Program-made: the position numbers and the translations under genes | Shown: positions 33,088-41,725 of the stretch, in pieces | How the letters are laid out: every line of letters starts with the position of its first letter | Numbering within the stretch: the stretch's first letter is position 1 | Assembly: GCF_020510425.1 (NCBI RefSeq) | Contig: NZ_JAHBAH010000001.1 | Location: 1,178,001-1,242,000 of the forward strand | Direction: 5' to 3' | DNA: 64,000 bases | Origin: Quatrionicoccus australiensis | GTDB lineage: Bacteria; Pseudomonadota; Gammaproteobacteria; Burkholderiales; Rhodocyclaceae | Notes under the pieces: generated by a model | What the model was told of the DNA's origin: nothing | The model's input: only the letters and a program-made list of their open reading frames with translations | Database searches by the model: none

Positions 33088-34077
33088 CTAGCTGCTGGTC
33101 GCCGCCAGCGCGTTGGCCTCGACCGCGACAATGGCCTTGGCCTGGTTGAAGTCCTCGGCATAACCGCTGGCGTAAAGCAGACAGGCCAGTTGGTTGGCAA
33201 TCGGCTTGGGCAAGCTTGCCTGCTTGTCGAGCACGCGCTGCGTCCATTTCGCCGTCTGCGCCGCATCGGCACCGTCCGGCAGATTGGGCAAGGTACGCAG
33301 GCTGTCGTGCTCGGCTTCGAACAGCACATCGGCAAAGCCTTCGTGGACATATTCGAGGCGCGGCCGCCGTTTCGGATTGGCAAAGGGCTCGCCTTCGGTG
33401 CCGCGCAGCAGGATGGCGCGCTCGCCGCGCGCCAGCAGCATGTCGCGCATCAGGTCAATGAAATCGGGATGCGTCGCCGGCGCGACAACCACGGCCTCGC
33501 CTTCGAAGGGATTGAGCATCTTGACCAGGCTGTGCGCACTGTTGCGTACGCCCATGCGGGCGCGCAGGGCGAGCAGGTTGTGCAAGCCGGGCGCCAGCGC
33601 AGTCAGCGGCACGAAGGCCAGACCTTTTTCCTGCAGCGTGGTTTGCGCCTGGTGCGTCGTCGTCGCCGGCATGATGCCGAGTTCGCGGAAGATATGGCCG
33701 GTGGTGACCCGGCCGAAGCCCTCGAGCAGACCATGCACCAGCACCGGCACACCGAAGCGGCGCAGCATCAGCGCCAGCAGCGGGGTCAGATTGGCTTCCT
33801 TGCGGGCGCCGTTGTAACTGGGCAGGACAACCGGGCGCACACGCCCGGCTGGGTTATCCAGCAGTGCGGTCCTGTCCTCCGCCGCGGCCAGAAAGCCAAG
33901 CATCTCATCGAGCGATTCGCCCTTGACGCGCAAGGCGAGCAGGATTGCGCCAAGTTCGAGGTCGGGCACGCCGCCGTCGAGAATTGCCGCGTAAAGCTGG
34001 CGCGCATCGTCGCCGGAGAGGCTGCGCGCCCCCTGGGCGCCGCGGCCGATTTCCTTGATGTAGTGGGCGTAAGTCAT
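33088..34077 (-). CDS. ybiB: YbiB-type glycosyltransferase-3-fold protein (anthranilate phosphoribosyltransferase-like)
   Basis: 329 residues. It has the TrpD fold: N-terminal helical domain (ARSLSGDDARQLYAAILDG; GAILLALRVKGES) and the C-terminal domain with LPSYNGARKEANLTPLLALML (landmark PSYNGARKEANLTP) where TrpD has the phosphoribosyl-binding KHGN motif. The catalytic glycine loop is changed, as in YbiB, which binds nucleic acid and has no transferase activity. It lies 18 bp downstream of nasA in the same operon. This pairing recurs in betaproteobacteria as I remember it, but the role there is unknown. Confidence 0.82.
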   Translation of the reverse strand: MTYAHYIKEIGRGAQGARSLSGDDARQLYAAILDGGVPDLELGAILLALRVKGESLDEMLGFLAAAEDRTALLDNPAGRVRPVVLPSYNGARKEANLTPLLALMLRRFGVPVLVHGLLEGFGRVTTGHIFRELGIMPATTTHQAQTTLQEKGLAFVPLTALAPGLHNLLALRARMGVRNSAHSLVKMLNPFEGEAVVVAPATHPDFIDLMRDMLLARGERAILLRGTEGEPFANPKRRPRLEYVHEGFADVLFEAEHDSLRTLPNLPDGADAAQTAKWTQRVLDKQASLPKPIANQLACLLYASGYAEDFNQAKAIVAVEANALAATSS

Positions 34078-34095
34078 TGTCTTCTCCTGCCGCGC

Positions 34096-36819
34096 TCAAA
34101 CGGGCACAGTCTCATGGGTCTTGCATTCAGCCAGCATCCGCTTGATGTCCGGCACACAGGAACCACAGAAGGTTCCACATTTCAGATTCTGCTGCAGCGC
34201 GGGCAAATCGGCACCAGCAGTAATTGCAGCCTTGATTTGTACGTCACTGACATCGGCGCACTTGCAGACAATGTTGCGCGGCGCAATGGTAACCGGCGGC
34301 GCACTGCATGGCGCCAGCGCAAAGCGGATCATCGCCGGATCAAGCTCATCCTCTGCCATCGCCTGCTTCAACCAGGTCTGGGCGAGCACCTCGCCGGCCA
34401 GGCGCACGGCAAGCAGACGGCCATCGCGCGAAATCGCCTTCTTGGCAATATTCCGGCTGCGATCGCTATAGACGATCGCACCGGCATCGCCCGCCATGCC
34501 GAACAACTGGTCAAGCGCAGCAAGCGCCGCGGCATCGAGTGGCTGTTCCAGCGCTGCCCGGAACACGACCAGCGGCGCCTGCCGCCCATAGAGACTGACA
34601 TTGGCGTAGGGATAGCGGTCGAGCAACGGACGCGCCTCCTGCATCAATTGCAGCGCTTCGGCCTGGCTTTCGCAACGGCGGATGACGGCCAGCGGATAAG
34701 GCAGTTCGAGACGGGCGATCTGCACGGCGGCATGCTTGAGTTCCGGCTGCATCGAGGCTGGATCAACCGCATCGCAAGCCACGGCATTGGCACCGGGCGA
34801 GTTGAGGAACTGACTGCCCCAGTGCATCGGCAGCCAGGCCTGGCCTTTCTGCATCCCGGCCCGCTCGACGACGCGCAGGACGCTGTCGCCACGCGCATTG
34901 CTGAGCCGCGCCAGATCGCCGCTCGCCAAAGCCCGGTGGCGCATGTCGCAAGGATGCATGCCGAGCAAGGGTTCGTCTTCCTGGTTGAACAGGCGCGGCA
35001 CGGTGCCGGTCCGGCTCATGCCGTGCCATTGATCGCGCATGCGCCCGGAAAGCAGGCTGATTGGCAGGTCGACCGTGTTGGCATCGGCGGTCGGCTGATG
35101 CTCGATCGGCAGGAAGGCGGCCTTGCCGTCGGCAGAGGCAAACACGCCATCTTCATAAAGACGCGTCTTGCCGGCGGAAGCGCCCTGCGGATACGGCCAT
35201 TGCTGCGGGCCGGCCTGCTCGAGCAAGGCATAACTCAGGCCGCCGATATCGAGATCGCGACCCAGCGTGCTGGTGCGATGCTCGTTGAAGATCGCTTCGG
35301 CATCGGCGTAGGGGAACAAGTGCTCGGTGGCCGGATTGCCCAGCTTGAGCCCGAGCCGGCGCGCGAAATCGACAACGATCTGCCAGTCGTGGCGGGCTTC
35401 GCCCGGCGCGGCAACCGCCGACTGAACGCGACTGATGCGGCGCTCGGAATTGGTCACCGTGCCGTGTTTTTCACCCCAGGTCGTGGCTGGCAGCAGGAGG
35501 TCGGCATAGGCCGCAGTATCGGTGTTGCCATAGGCTTCCTGCAGCACAACATAGTCGGCCGCTTCCAGTGCCGCGCGTACGGCTGCCTGGTTGGGCAGCG
35601 ATTGCGCCGGATTCGTGCAGGCAATCCAGACCGCCTTGATTTCGCCGGTTTTCAGGCTTTTGAACAGGTCGACCGCTGACTTGCCCGGTTGCGACGGCAC
35701 GTCGGGAATCCCCCACAGCTTCGCCACTTCGGCACGATGTGCGGGATTGCCCAGGTCACGGTGCGCCGACAACTGGTTGGCCAGGCCGCCGACTTCGCGC
35801 CCGCCCATCGCATTCGGCTGACCGGTCAGGGAAAATGGCCCGGCGCCGGGTTTGCCGATCTGGCCGGTCGCCAGATGCAGATGGATGATGCCGGCGTTAT
35901 TCTGCGTCCCGTGCGCTGACTGGTTGAGCCCCTGGCAGTAGAGCGAAAGTGCTGCCTTGCTGCCGGCAAACCAGCGCGCTGCCGTGACGATATCGGCAGC
36001 CCGCAGACCACAGATCGCCGCCACGTGCTCCGGGGTGTATGTAGCGACGATCGCCTTGAGTTCGGCATAGCCACGGGTGTGCGCAGCAATGTAAGCAGCG
36101 TCGACCAGATTCTCGGCAATCATCACCTGCAGCATGCCGTTGAACAGCGCGACATCGGTGCCCGGCTTGAGCGGCAGGTGCAGATCGGCGATCTCCGCCG
36201 TCTCGCTGCGCCGCGGATCGGCAACGATGATGCGCAGGTTCGGGTTGGCGGCCCGTGCATCCTCGATCCGGCGAAAAACGATGGGATGGGCAAGCGCCGG
36301 ATTGGCACCACTGATGAAGATCAGGCCGGCCTGATCGATATCCTCGTAGCTGCAAGGCGGCGCATCGACGCCCAGGGTCTGCTTGTAGCCTGCCACCGCG
36401 GAGGACATGCAGAGACGCGAATTGGTATCGACGTTGTTGGTACCGACCAGCCCCTTGGCCAGTTTGTTGAAGACGTAGTAATCCTCGGTCATCAATTGAC
36501 CGGAGATATAAAAGGCAACCGAATCCGGGCCATGCTCGCGGATGATCGAAGCAAAACGCTCGGCCGCCTGATCGAGCGCCGCATCCCAACTCAGACGCTG
36601 GCGCAGGCCACCGCGCTGCTGCCGGTGCTCGGGATGGAGCAGGCGATAGGTGGTGTCGGCCGTCAGATGCAGGCTGGCCCCCTTGGTGCACAAACGACCG
36701 AAATTCGCGGGATGCTCCGGATCACCGCGCACGCCAACAATCCTGCCGCCTTCGCTGGCAACCAGAACACCGCAGCCGACGCCGCAATAACAACAAGTGG
36801 ATTTGACTTCAGTTTGCAT
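34096..36819 (-). CDS. nasA: Assimilatory nitrate reductase catalytic subunit
   Basis: 907 residues starting MQTEVKSTCCYCGVGCGV. The [4Fe-4S] motif is CX2CX3C...C (CYCGVGC...LCTKG). Then the molybdopterin bis-MGD domains (SLYCQGLNQSAHGTQNN; QPNAMGGREVGGLANQL). A C-terminal BFD-like [2Fe-2S] domain has CKCADVSDVQIKAAI and CGTFCGSCVPDI, a feature of NasA/NasC. It reduces nitrate to nitrite in the cytosol, with electrons probably from a separate flavoprotein or ferredoxin not encoded here. The ATG at 36819 is set by AAAGGGAAAATC and the promoter. Confidence 0.95.
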   Translation of the reverse strand: MQTEVKSTCCYCGVGCGVLVASEGGRIVGVRGDPEHPANFGRLCTKGASLHLTADTTYRLLHPEHRQQRGGLRQRLSWDAALDQAAERFASIIREHGPDSVAFYISGQLMTEDYYVFNKLAKGLVGTNNVDTNSRLCMSSAVAGYKQTLGVDAPPCSYEDIDQAGLIFISGANPALAHPIVFRRIEDARAANPNLRIIVADPRRSETAEIADLHLPLKPGTDVALFNGMLQVMIAENLVDAAYIAAHTRGYAELKAIVATYTPEHVAAICGLRAADIVTAARWFAGSKAALSLYCQGLNQSAHGTQNNAGIIHLHLATGQIGKPGAGPFSLTGQPNAMGGREVGGLANQLSAHRDLGNPAHRAEVAKLWGIPDVPSQPGKSAVDLFKSLKTGEIKAVWIACTNPAQSLPNQAAVRAALEAADYVVLQEAYGNTDTAAYADLLLPATTWGEKHGTVTNSERRISRVQSAVAAPGEARHDWQIVVDFARRLGLKLGNPATEHLFPYADAEAIFNEHRTSTLGRDLDIGGLSYALLEQAGPQQWPYPQGASAGKTRLYEDGVFASADGKAAFLPIEHQPTADANTVDLPISLLSGRMRDQWHGMSRTGTVPRLFNQEDEPLLGMHPCDMRHRALASGDLARLSNARGDSVLRVVERAGMQKGQAWLPMHWGSQFLNSPGANAVACDAVDPASMQPELKHAAVQIARLELPYPLAVIRRCESQAEALQLMQEARPLLDRYPYANVSLYGRQAPLVVFRAALEQPLDAAALAALDQLFGMAGDAGAIVYSDRSRNIAKKAISRDGRLLAVRLAGEVLAQTWLKQAMAEDELDPAMIRFALAPCSAPPVTIAPRNIVCKCADVSDVQIKAAITAGADLPALQQNLKCGTFCGSCVPDIKRMLAECKTHETVPV

Positions 36820-36843
36820 GATTTTCCCTTTGGCATGGCTTTG

Positions 36844-36860
36844 AGCAACAGCCGTGCCAT
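36844..36860 (-). promoter_or_regulatory. Sigma-54 promoter of nasA
   Basis: Minus strand TGGCACG (36859-36853), 4-nt spacer, TTGC (36848-36845). The predicted start near 36833 gives only a 14-nt leader, so unlike nrtA this operon has no room for an attenuator. Confidence 0.88.
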
Positions 36861-36912
36861 CTTTAAAAATCATGGACTTGGATAACAAACGGGGAAATTT
36901 CCGATGGAAATC

Positions 36913-36927
36913 TCCCCATTCTGGTGC
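36913..36927. promoter_or_regulatory. NtrC-like site upstream of nasA
   Basis: Minus strand GCACC-N5-GGGGA; one perfect arm and one weak arm. About 55 bp upstream of the -24 element. Confidence 0.35.
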
Positions 36928-36947
36928 ATCGCCGAGCGATCGAGTCC

Positions 36948-37382
36948 CTATTTGATGCGTTGCAGTTTCGGACGCCCCGCATCCGGGCGCGGAGGCTCGG
37001 GTGGTTCCTCGTCTGGTGCAGGATCCTCGGCACTCAAGCCGGTTACAAACTCTTCGGCCACACCGGCATCGTCCTCGAGTTCGAACGCCATCCCGGCACC
37101 GTTTTCACGCGCATAGACCGCCGTCACCTGGCCAACCGGTATCGACAAATCGCGGGCCACACCACCAAAACGCGCCTGAAACTCGACATAGTCATTACCG
37201 ATCTGCAGTTTGTTGGTGGCACCGGGCCCGAGGTTGAGCACGATCTGGCCATCACGCACGAACTCGCGCGGCACGCGGGTCCGTGAATCGACGGTGACGG
37301 CGATATGCGGCGTAAAGCCGTTATCGCAGCACCATTCCCAGATGGCGCGCAGCAAATAAGGCTTGGTCGAAGGAAGCCCCAT
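36948..37382 (-). CDS. sspB: ClpXP protease specificity-enhancing factor SspB
   Basis: 144 residues from MGLPSTKPYLLRAIWEWCCDNG, the family start (PYLLRAxYEW). The folded part (about 1-105) binds ssrA-tagged peptides: IVLNLGPGATNKLQIGNDYVEF (landmark ATNKLQIGND). A flexible acidic-proline linker follows, and the basic C-terminal tail GRPKLQRIK docks on ClpX. It delivers stalled-ribosome products to ClpXP. 5 bp after sspA, the standard pair. Confidence 0.94.
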   Translation of the reverse strand: MGLPSTKPYLLRAIWEWCCDNGFTPHIAVTVDSRTRVPREFVRDGQIVLNLGPGATNKLQIGNDYVEFQARFGGVARDLSIPVGQVTAVYARENGAGMAFELEDDAGVAEEFVTGLSAEDPAPDEEPPEPPRPDAGRPKLQRIK

Positions 37383-37387
37383 GCCTG

Positions 37388-37984
37388 TTACTTGCGCATC
37401 GCTTTTTCGGACGGCGTCAGCGCGTCGATGAAACCCTGACGGCTGAAAATGCGTTCGGCGTACTTCATCAGCGGCGCGGCAGCCTTGCCGAGATCGATAC
37501 CATAGTGGTCGAGACGCCACAACAACGGGGCAATCGCCACGTCGAGCATGGAGAACTCGTCACCCAGCATGAACTTCTGCTTGTTGAAGATCGGCACGAT
37601 TTCGGTCAGGCGGGCCTTGATTTCCTGGCGGGCCTTGTCGGCAGTCTTGCTGTTCTTTTCGATCACTTCCATGAAGGAAAAGATTTCGCGTTCCATGCCG
37701 ACCAGCAACTGGCGGGCGCGGGCGCGCATGATCGGGTCGGCCGGCATCAGTTGCGGATGCGGGAAGCGTTCATCGATGTATTCGTTGATGATGTTCGGCT
37801 CGAACAGGACAAGATCGCGCTCGACCAGAACCGGCACGCGATTGTGCGGGTTGATCGCGGCCATTTCTTCCGGCTTGTTGAACATGTCGACGTCGATGAC
37901 CTGAAAGTCCATGCCCTTTTCGAACAGGACAATACGGCAACGGTGACTAAAGGGGCAGGTAGTGCCCGAATAGAGGTTCATCAT
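37388..37984 (-). CDS. sspA: Stringent starvation protein A (GST-fold)
   Basis: 198 residues, MMNLYSGTTCPFSHRCRIVLFEKG, glutathione-S-transferase fold. N-terminal thioredoxin-like domain with NRVPVLVERDLVLFEPNIINEYIDERF, then an all-helical C-terminal domain. SspA binds RNA polymerase and affects stationary-phase transcription. Two adjacent ATGs (37984 and 37981) are both possible. Directly upstream of sspB and downstream of petABC on the same strand, as in many betaproteobacteria. Confidence 0.93.
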   Translation of the reverse strand: MMNLYSGTTCPFSHRCRIVLFEKGMDFQVIDVDMFNKPEEMAAINPHNRVPVLVERDLVLFEPNIINEYIDERFPHPQLMPADPIMRARARQLLVGMEREIFSFMEVIEKNSKTADKARQEIKARLTEIVPIFNKQKFMLGDEFSMLDVAIAPLLWRLDHYGIDLGKAAAPLMKYAERIFSRQGFIDALTPSEKAMRK

Positions 37985-38067
37985 TTGTGGTAACCCTCAA
38001 AATGAGATTCGGCACCGGGGGCTGGCCGAAGCCAAACCCGCGATGCCGTTAGCTGATCCGGGAAGGA

Positions 38068-38787
38068 TCAGTGAATGTCTTTCCAGTATTCCTTCTTCAG
38101 CGCGTAGGCCACGACGAAGAGAACGGCAAGGAAGCCAAGAACGTAGAAGCCCAGCGTGCGACGGAATTCCTGTTGCGGCTCACCCATCCAGACCATGAAG
38201 CTGACCAGATCGGAAACCGTCTTGTCGTAGGCGGCAGGAGCCAGCTCACCCGGCACGGCCAGTTCCAGCTTGTGCGTTTCGTGATTCAGCACTTGCTGGC
38301 CCTGCAGACCATAAAGGATGTGCGGCATACCGACGTTCTCGAACACCACGTTGTTCCAGCCGGTCGGACGGTTTTCGTCGCGGTAGAAGGAACGCAGATA
38401 GGTGTACAACCAGTCGGCACCGGCACCGGCGTTGCCGGCTTCGCCACGGGCCCGGGCAATGATGGTCAGGTCGGGCGGCGTGGCGCCGAACCATTGCTTC
38501 TGCTCGTCGGAACGGGCAGCAACCGTCATCAGGGCACCGATCTTGTCGGTCGTGAACATCAGGTTGTCCTTCACTTGCTGCTCGGTCAACCCCAGATCCA
38601 GCAGGTTTTTGTAGCGCATGTAGGACGCACCATGGCAGTTCAGGCAGTAATTGACGAAGACCTTGGCGCCATTTTGCAGCGCCGCCTTGTCACTGACCGA
38701 ACCCGGCCACTTGTCGAGATGAACCGCACCGCCGCTGGCAAAAGCCATGATCGGCGCGAAGAGCAATGCGATCAGAATTTTTTTCAT
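38068..38787 (-). CDS. petC: Cytochrome c1 of the bc1 complex
   Basis: 239 residues. Signal peptide MKKILIALLFAPIMAFASG, heme c motif CLNCH (in VNYCLNCHGASYMRY), an axial Met region near GWNNVVFENVGMPHI, and a C-terminal membrane anchor (FYVLGFLAVLFVVAYAL). It passes electrons from the Rieske protein to soluble cytochrome c. Start at 38787 with GAGGGTGCAAAAA before it. Last gene of petABC. Confidence 0.95.
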   Translation of the reverse strand: MKKILIALLFAPIMAFASGGAVHLDKWPGSVSDKAALQNGAKVFVNYCLNCHGASYMRYKNLLDLGLTEQQVKDNLMFTTDKIGALMTVAARSDEQKQWFGATPPDLTIIARARGEAGNAGAGADWLYTYLRSFYRDENRPTGWNNVVFENVGMPHILYGLQGQQVLNHETHKLELAVPGELAPAAYDKTVSDLVSFMVWMGEPQQEFRRTLGFYVLGFLAVLFVVAYALKKEYWKDIH

Positions 38788-38798
38788 TTTTTGCACCC

Positions 38799-40100
38799 TC
38801 ACTTCATCGTCACGCGGTCAGGAACCGGCTTGAACTTGTCCATGCGGGACCACCACGGCATGCCGAGGAAGAAACCGAAGTAGAACACCGTGCAGATTTG
38901 CGAAATGATTTCGCCCATCGGAGACGGGGACAAGGTGCCCAGGTAACCGAGGATGAAGAAGCAAATCACGAAAATGGTGATCATCGTCTTGGTAATCGGA
39001 CCGCGATAGCGGATCGACTTGACCGGGCTGCGATCCAGCCACGGCAAGGCGGCAAAGATCACCACGGAAGCACCCATCGCCACCACACCCCAGAACTTGG
39101 CATCAAGACCGAAGAAGTTCCAGACCATCGCACGTAGGATGGAGTAGTAAGGCGTGAAGTACCAGACCGGCGCGATATGCGGCGGAGTCTTCAGCGGGTC
39201 GGCCGGATAGAAATTCGGCGTTTCCAGGAAGTAACCACCACCTTCAGGCGCCCAGAACATCACGGCAGAGAAAATCATCAGGAAGACGACAACACCGACG
39301 ATGTCCTTGACCGTGTAGTACGGGTGGAACGGGATGCCGTCGCGCGGGATGCCGTTCTCGTCCTTGTTGGCCTTGATTTCGACGCCGTCCGGGTTGTTCG
39401 AACCGGTTTCGTGCAGCGCCAGGACGTGGGCGGCAACGAGGCCGAGCAGCACGAGCGGGAAGGCGATGACGTGGAAGGAGAAGAAACGGTTCAGGGTCGC
39501 GTCGCCAACAACGAAGTCACCACGGATGATCAACGAAAGATCACCGCCGATGACCGGAATGGCCGAGAACAGATTCACGATCACCTGGGCGCCCCAGTAG
39601 GACATCTGACCCCACGGCAGCAGATAGCCGAAGAAGGCTTCGCCCATCAGCACCAGGAAGATGCCGACACCGAACAGCCAGGTCAACTCGCGCGGCTTGC
39701 GGTACGAACCGTAGATCAGACCACGGAACATGTGCATGTAGACCACGATGAAGAAGGCCGAAGCGCCGGTCGAGTGCATGTAGCGAATCAGCCAGCCACC
39801 CGGGACATCACGCATGATGTACTCGACGGAAGCAAAGGCGATCGGCACACCGTTCGCATTTACTGCAGCGTCCGGCTTGTAGTGCATGACCAGGAAGATG
39901 CCGGTAACGATCTGGATGACCAGGACCAGCAGCGCCAGGGAACCGAAGAAATACCAGAAATTGAAATTCTTCGGTGCGTAGTATTCAGACAGATGCCCCT
40001 TCCACATGGAAGTTGCCGGGAAACGCGCATCCAACCACTCCAGCGCATTACCGGCCAGGGAACCGTCGGACTTGTATTTTTCGAAATTGCCAGCAGCCAT
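38799..40100 (-). CDS. petB: Cytochrome b of the bc1 complex
   Basis: 433 residues with eight or nine membrane spans. Heme-ligand histidines are in RYMHSTGASAFFIVVYMHMFRG and FSFHVIAFPLVLLGLVAAHVLALHE (landmarks MHSTGA and HVIAFP). The Qo motif is represented by the segment around LLPWGQMSYWGAQV. It carries both b hemes and the quinol oxidation and reduction sites. Full-length single-chain cytochrome b (not split b6/IV). Lies 3 bp after petA and 11 bp before petC. Confidence 0.96.
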   Translation of the reverse strand: MAAGNFEKYKSDGSLAGNALEWLDARFPATSMWKGHLSEYYAPKNFNFWYFFGSLALLVLVIQIVTGIFLVMHYKPDAAVNANGVPIAFASVEYIMRDVPGGWLIRYMHSTGASAFFIVVYMHMFRGLIYGSYRKPRELTWLFGVGIFLVLMGEAFFGYLLPWGQMSYWGAQVIVNLFSAIPVIGGDLSLIIRGDFVVGDATLNRFFSFHVIAFPLVLLGLVAAHVLALHETGSNNPDGVEIKANKDENGIPRDGIPFHPYYTVKDIVGVVVFLMIFSAVMFWAPEGGGYFLETPNFYPADPLKTPPHIAPVWYFTPYYSILRAMVWNFFGLDAKFWGVVAMGASVVIFAALPWLDRSPVKSIRYRGPITKTMITIFVICFFILGYLGTLSPSPMGEIISQICTVFYFGFFLGMPWWSRMDKFKPVPDRVTMK

Positions 40101-40103
40101 TTC

Positions 40104-40703
40104 TTATGCTCCCTTCTTGTCATCGCCGATCAGGATACGGGTATCGGCGAGATACACGTGCGGCGGCACTTCAAGGTTGGTCGGGGCAGGCTTTGCCTTG
40201 AACACGCGGCCAGCGAAGTCGAAGGTCGAACCGTGGCAGGGGCAAAGGAAACCGCCCAGCCAGCCACCCGGCATGCCTTCTTCGGTACCGGCCTTGAACT
40301 TGGAGGACGGCGAACAGCCAAGGTGGGTACAGATACCGACCACGACCATGATTTCCGGCTTGATCGAACGGGTATCGTTCTGGGCATAGGCCGGCTGCTG
40401 GCTCGTCTTCTCGGACTTCGGATCAGCCACGGCATCAGCCAGCTTGGGCAGCGTTTCCAGCATTTCCTTGGTGCGATTGATGATCCACACCGGCTTGCCG
40501 CGCCACTCGACGGTCATCATCTGGCCCGGTTCAAGCTTGCTGATATCGACTTCTACCGGAGCGCCTGCTGCCTTGGCACGCTCTGACGGAAGCAAGCTGG
40601 AGACGAACGGTACGAGTGCTGCAACAGCCCCCGCCCCGCCCACGGCCGCGGTCGCGACGATCAAACGCCGTCTGCCGCAGTCCATTTTTCCTTGTTTGCT
40701 CAT
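40104..40703 (-). CDS. petA: Ubiquinol-cytochrome c reductase iron-sulfur (Rieske) subunit
   Basis: 199 residues. The N-terminal Tat-type anchor has CGRRRLIVATAAVGGAGAVAAL. Rieske ligands are CTHLGC and CPCHGS, with the bridging disulfide cysteines in the same loops. It moves an electron from ubiquinol to cytochrome c1. First gene of petABC. The ATG at 40703 follows AGGGGTCAGCGTT. Confidence 0.96.
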   Translation of the reverse strand: MSKQGKMDCGRRRLIVATAAVGGAGAVAALVPFVSSLLPSERAKAAGAPVEVDISKLEPGQMMTVEWRGKPVWIINRTKEMLETLPKLADAVADPKSEKTSQQPAYAQNDTRSIKPEIMVVVGICTHLGCSPSSKFKAGTEEGMPGGWLGGFLCPCHGSTFDFAGRVFKAKPAPTNLEVPPHVYLADTRILIGDDKKGA

Positions 40704-40750
40704 AACGCTGACCCCTAAAGGAATTGGATGGGATTAAAAATAAACGCTAA

Positions 40751-40778
40751 ATTATACGACATCGGAACCTCCGATCAA
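40751..40778 (-). promoter_or_regulatory. Sigma-70 promoter of petABC
   Basis: Minus strand TTGATC (40778-40773), 16-bp spacer, TATAAT (40756-40751). It starts within the last part of the recR-petA gap, 48 bp before petA. Confidence 0.55.
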
Positions 40779-40786
40779 AGCCGCTG

Positions 40787-41386
40787 TCACCCGACGCAGT
40801 TCTTTCTTTCGCGCAGCGCCTGCGCCAGCGTGCCACTATCGACGTATTCGAGCTCGCCACCGACCGGTATCCCGCGAGCGATTCGTGTCACGGCAATCCC
40901 CTTTGGCCGCAGCATGGCAGTCAGGTAATGCGCAGTGGCTTCGCCTTCATTGGTGTAATTGGTGGCCAGAATGACTTCCTTGACCAGGCCATCAAGGGCA
41001 CGCGCCATGACCCGCTCCAGACCAAGCTCACGCGCCCCCACCCCATCCAGCGGCGATATCCGCCCCATCAGGACATAGTAGAGCCCCTGATAAGCCAGAG
41101 TTTGCTCCATCATGTTCATATCAACCGGGGTTTCAACCACGCAAAGCAGGGACTGATCGCGCTTTGGAGAAGCGCAACGCTCGCAGACATCGGACTCGGT
41201 AAAGGTATTGCAGCGCTGGCAATGCCGAATGGCATGCAGCGCATGCAGAAGGGAATCACCGAGCTTGCGAGCCCCCGAGCGGTCGCGCTGCAACAAGTGA
41301 TAAGCCATGCGCTGGGCCGACTTCGGCCCAACGCCAGGCAAACAGCGGAGGGCTTCTATCAGCGCTTCGAGGCCCGAGGGATTCAC
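40787..41386 (-). CDS. recR: Recombination mediator protein RecR
   Basis: 199 residues: helix-hairpin-helix start ([17 protein letters not shown]), C4 zinc finger [16 protein letters not shown] and Toprim domain ([35 protein letters not shown]). It acts with RecF/RecO to load RecA at gaps. Its start abuts the ybaB stop with no gap, in the conserved dnaX-ybaB-recR order. Confidence 0.96.
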   Translation of the reverse strand: MNPSGLEALIEALRCLPGVGPKSAQRMAYHLLQRDRSGARKLGDSLLHALHAIRHCQRCNTFTESDVCERCASPKRDQSLLCVVETPVDMNMMEQTLAYQGLYYVLMGRISPLDGVGARELGLERVMARALDGLVKEVILATNYTNEGEATAHYLTAMLRPKGIAVTRIARGIPVGGELEYVDSGTLAQALRERKNCVG

Positions 41387-41710
41387 TTAGAACGGCAGCT
41401 TGAAGCCAGCCGGCAGATTCATGCCAGCCGTAAATCCGGCCATCTTTTCCTGGCTGAGCGCCTCACCGCGCCGGATTGCATCGTTGACTGCTGCCGCAAC
41501 CAGATCTTCGAGCATTTCGCGATCATCCATCACCGACGGATCGATGCTGACGCGACGCACATCGTGCGCACAGGTCATCACGATCTTGACCATACCGGCG
41601 CCGGACTGCCCTTCGACCTCGATCTGGGCGAGCTGCTCCTGCGCCTTCTTCATGTTTTCCTGCATCATCTGGGCCTGTTTCATCAGGCCACCCAAGCCAC
41701 CCTTCATCAT
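41387..41710 (-). CDS. YbaB/EbfC family nucleoid-associated protein
   Basis: 107 residues, [27 protein letters not shown] (landmark [13 protein letters not shown]), the family start, with a long N-terminal helix and central [18 protein letters not shown] small dimeric DNA-binding protein between dnaX and recR, as is standard. Starts 15 bp after dnaX; its stop touches recR. Confidence 0.94.
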   Translation of the reverse strand: MMKGGLGGLMKQAQMMQENMKKAQEQLAQIEVEGQSGAGMVKIVMTCAHDVRRVSIDPSVMDDREMLEDLVAAAVNDAIRRGEALSQEKMAGFTAGMNLPAGFKLPF

Positions 41711-41725
41711 TTTCCGAGTTCTCCG

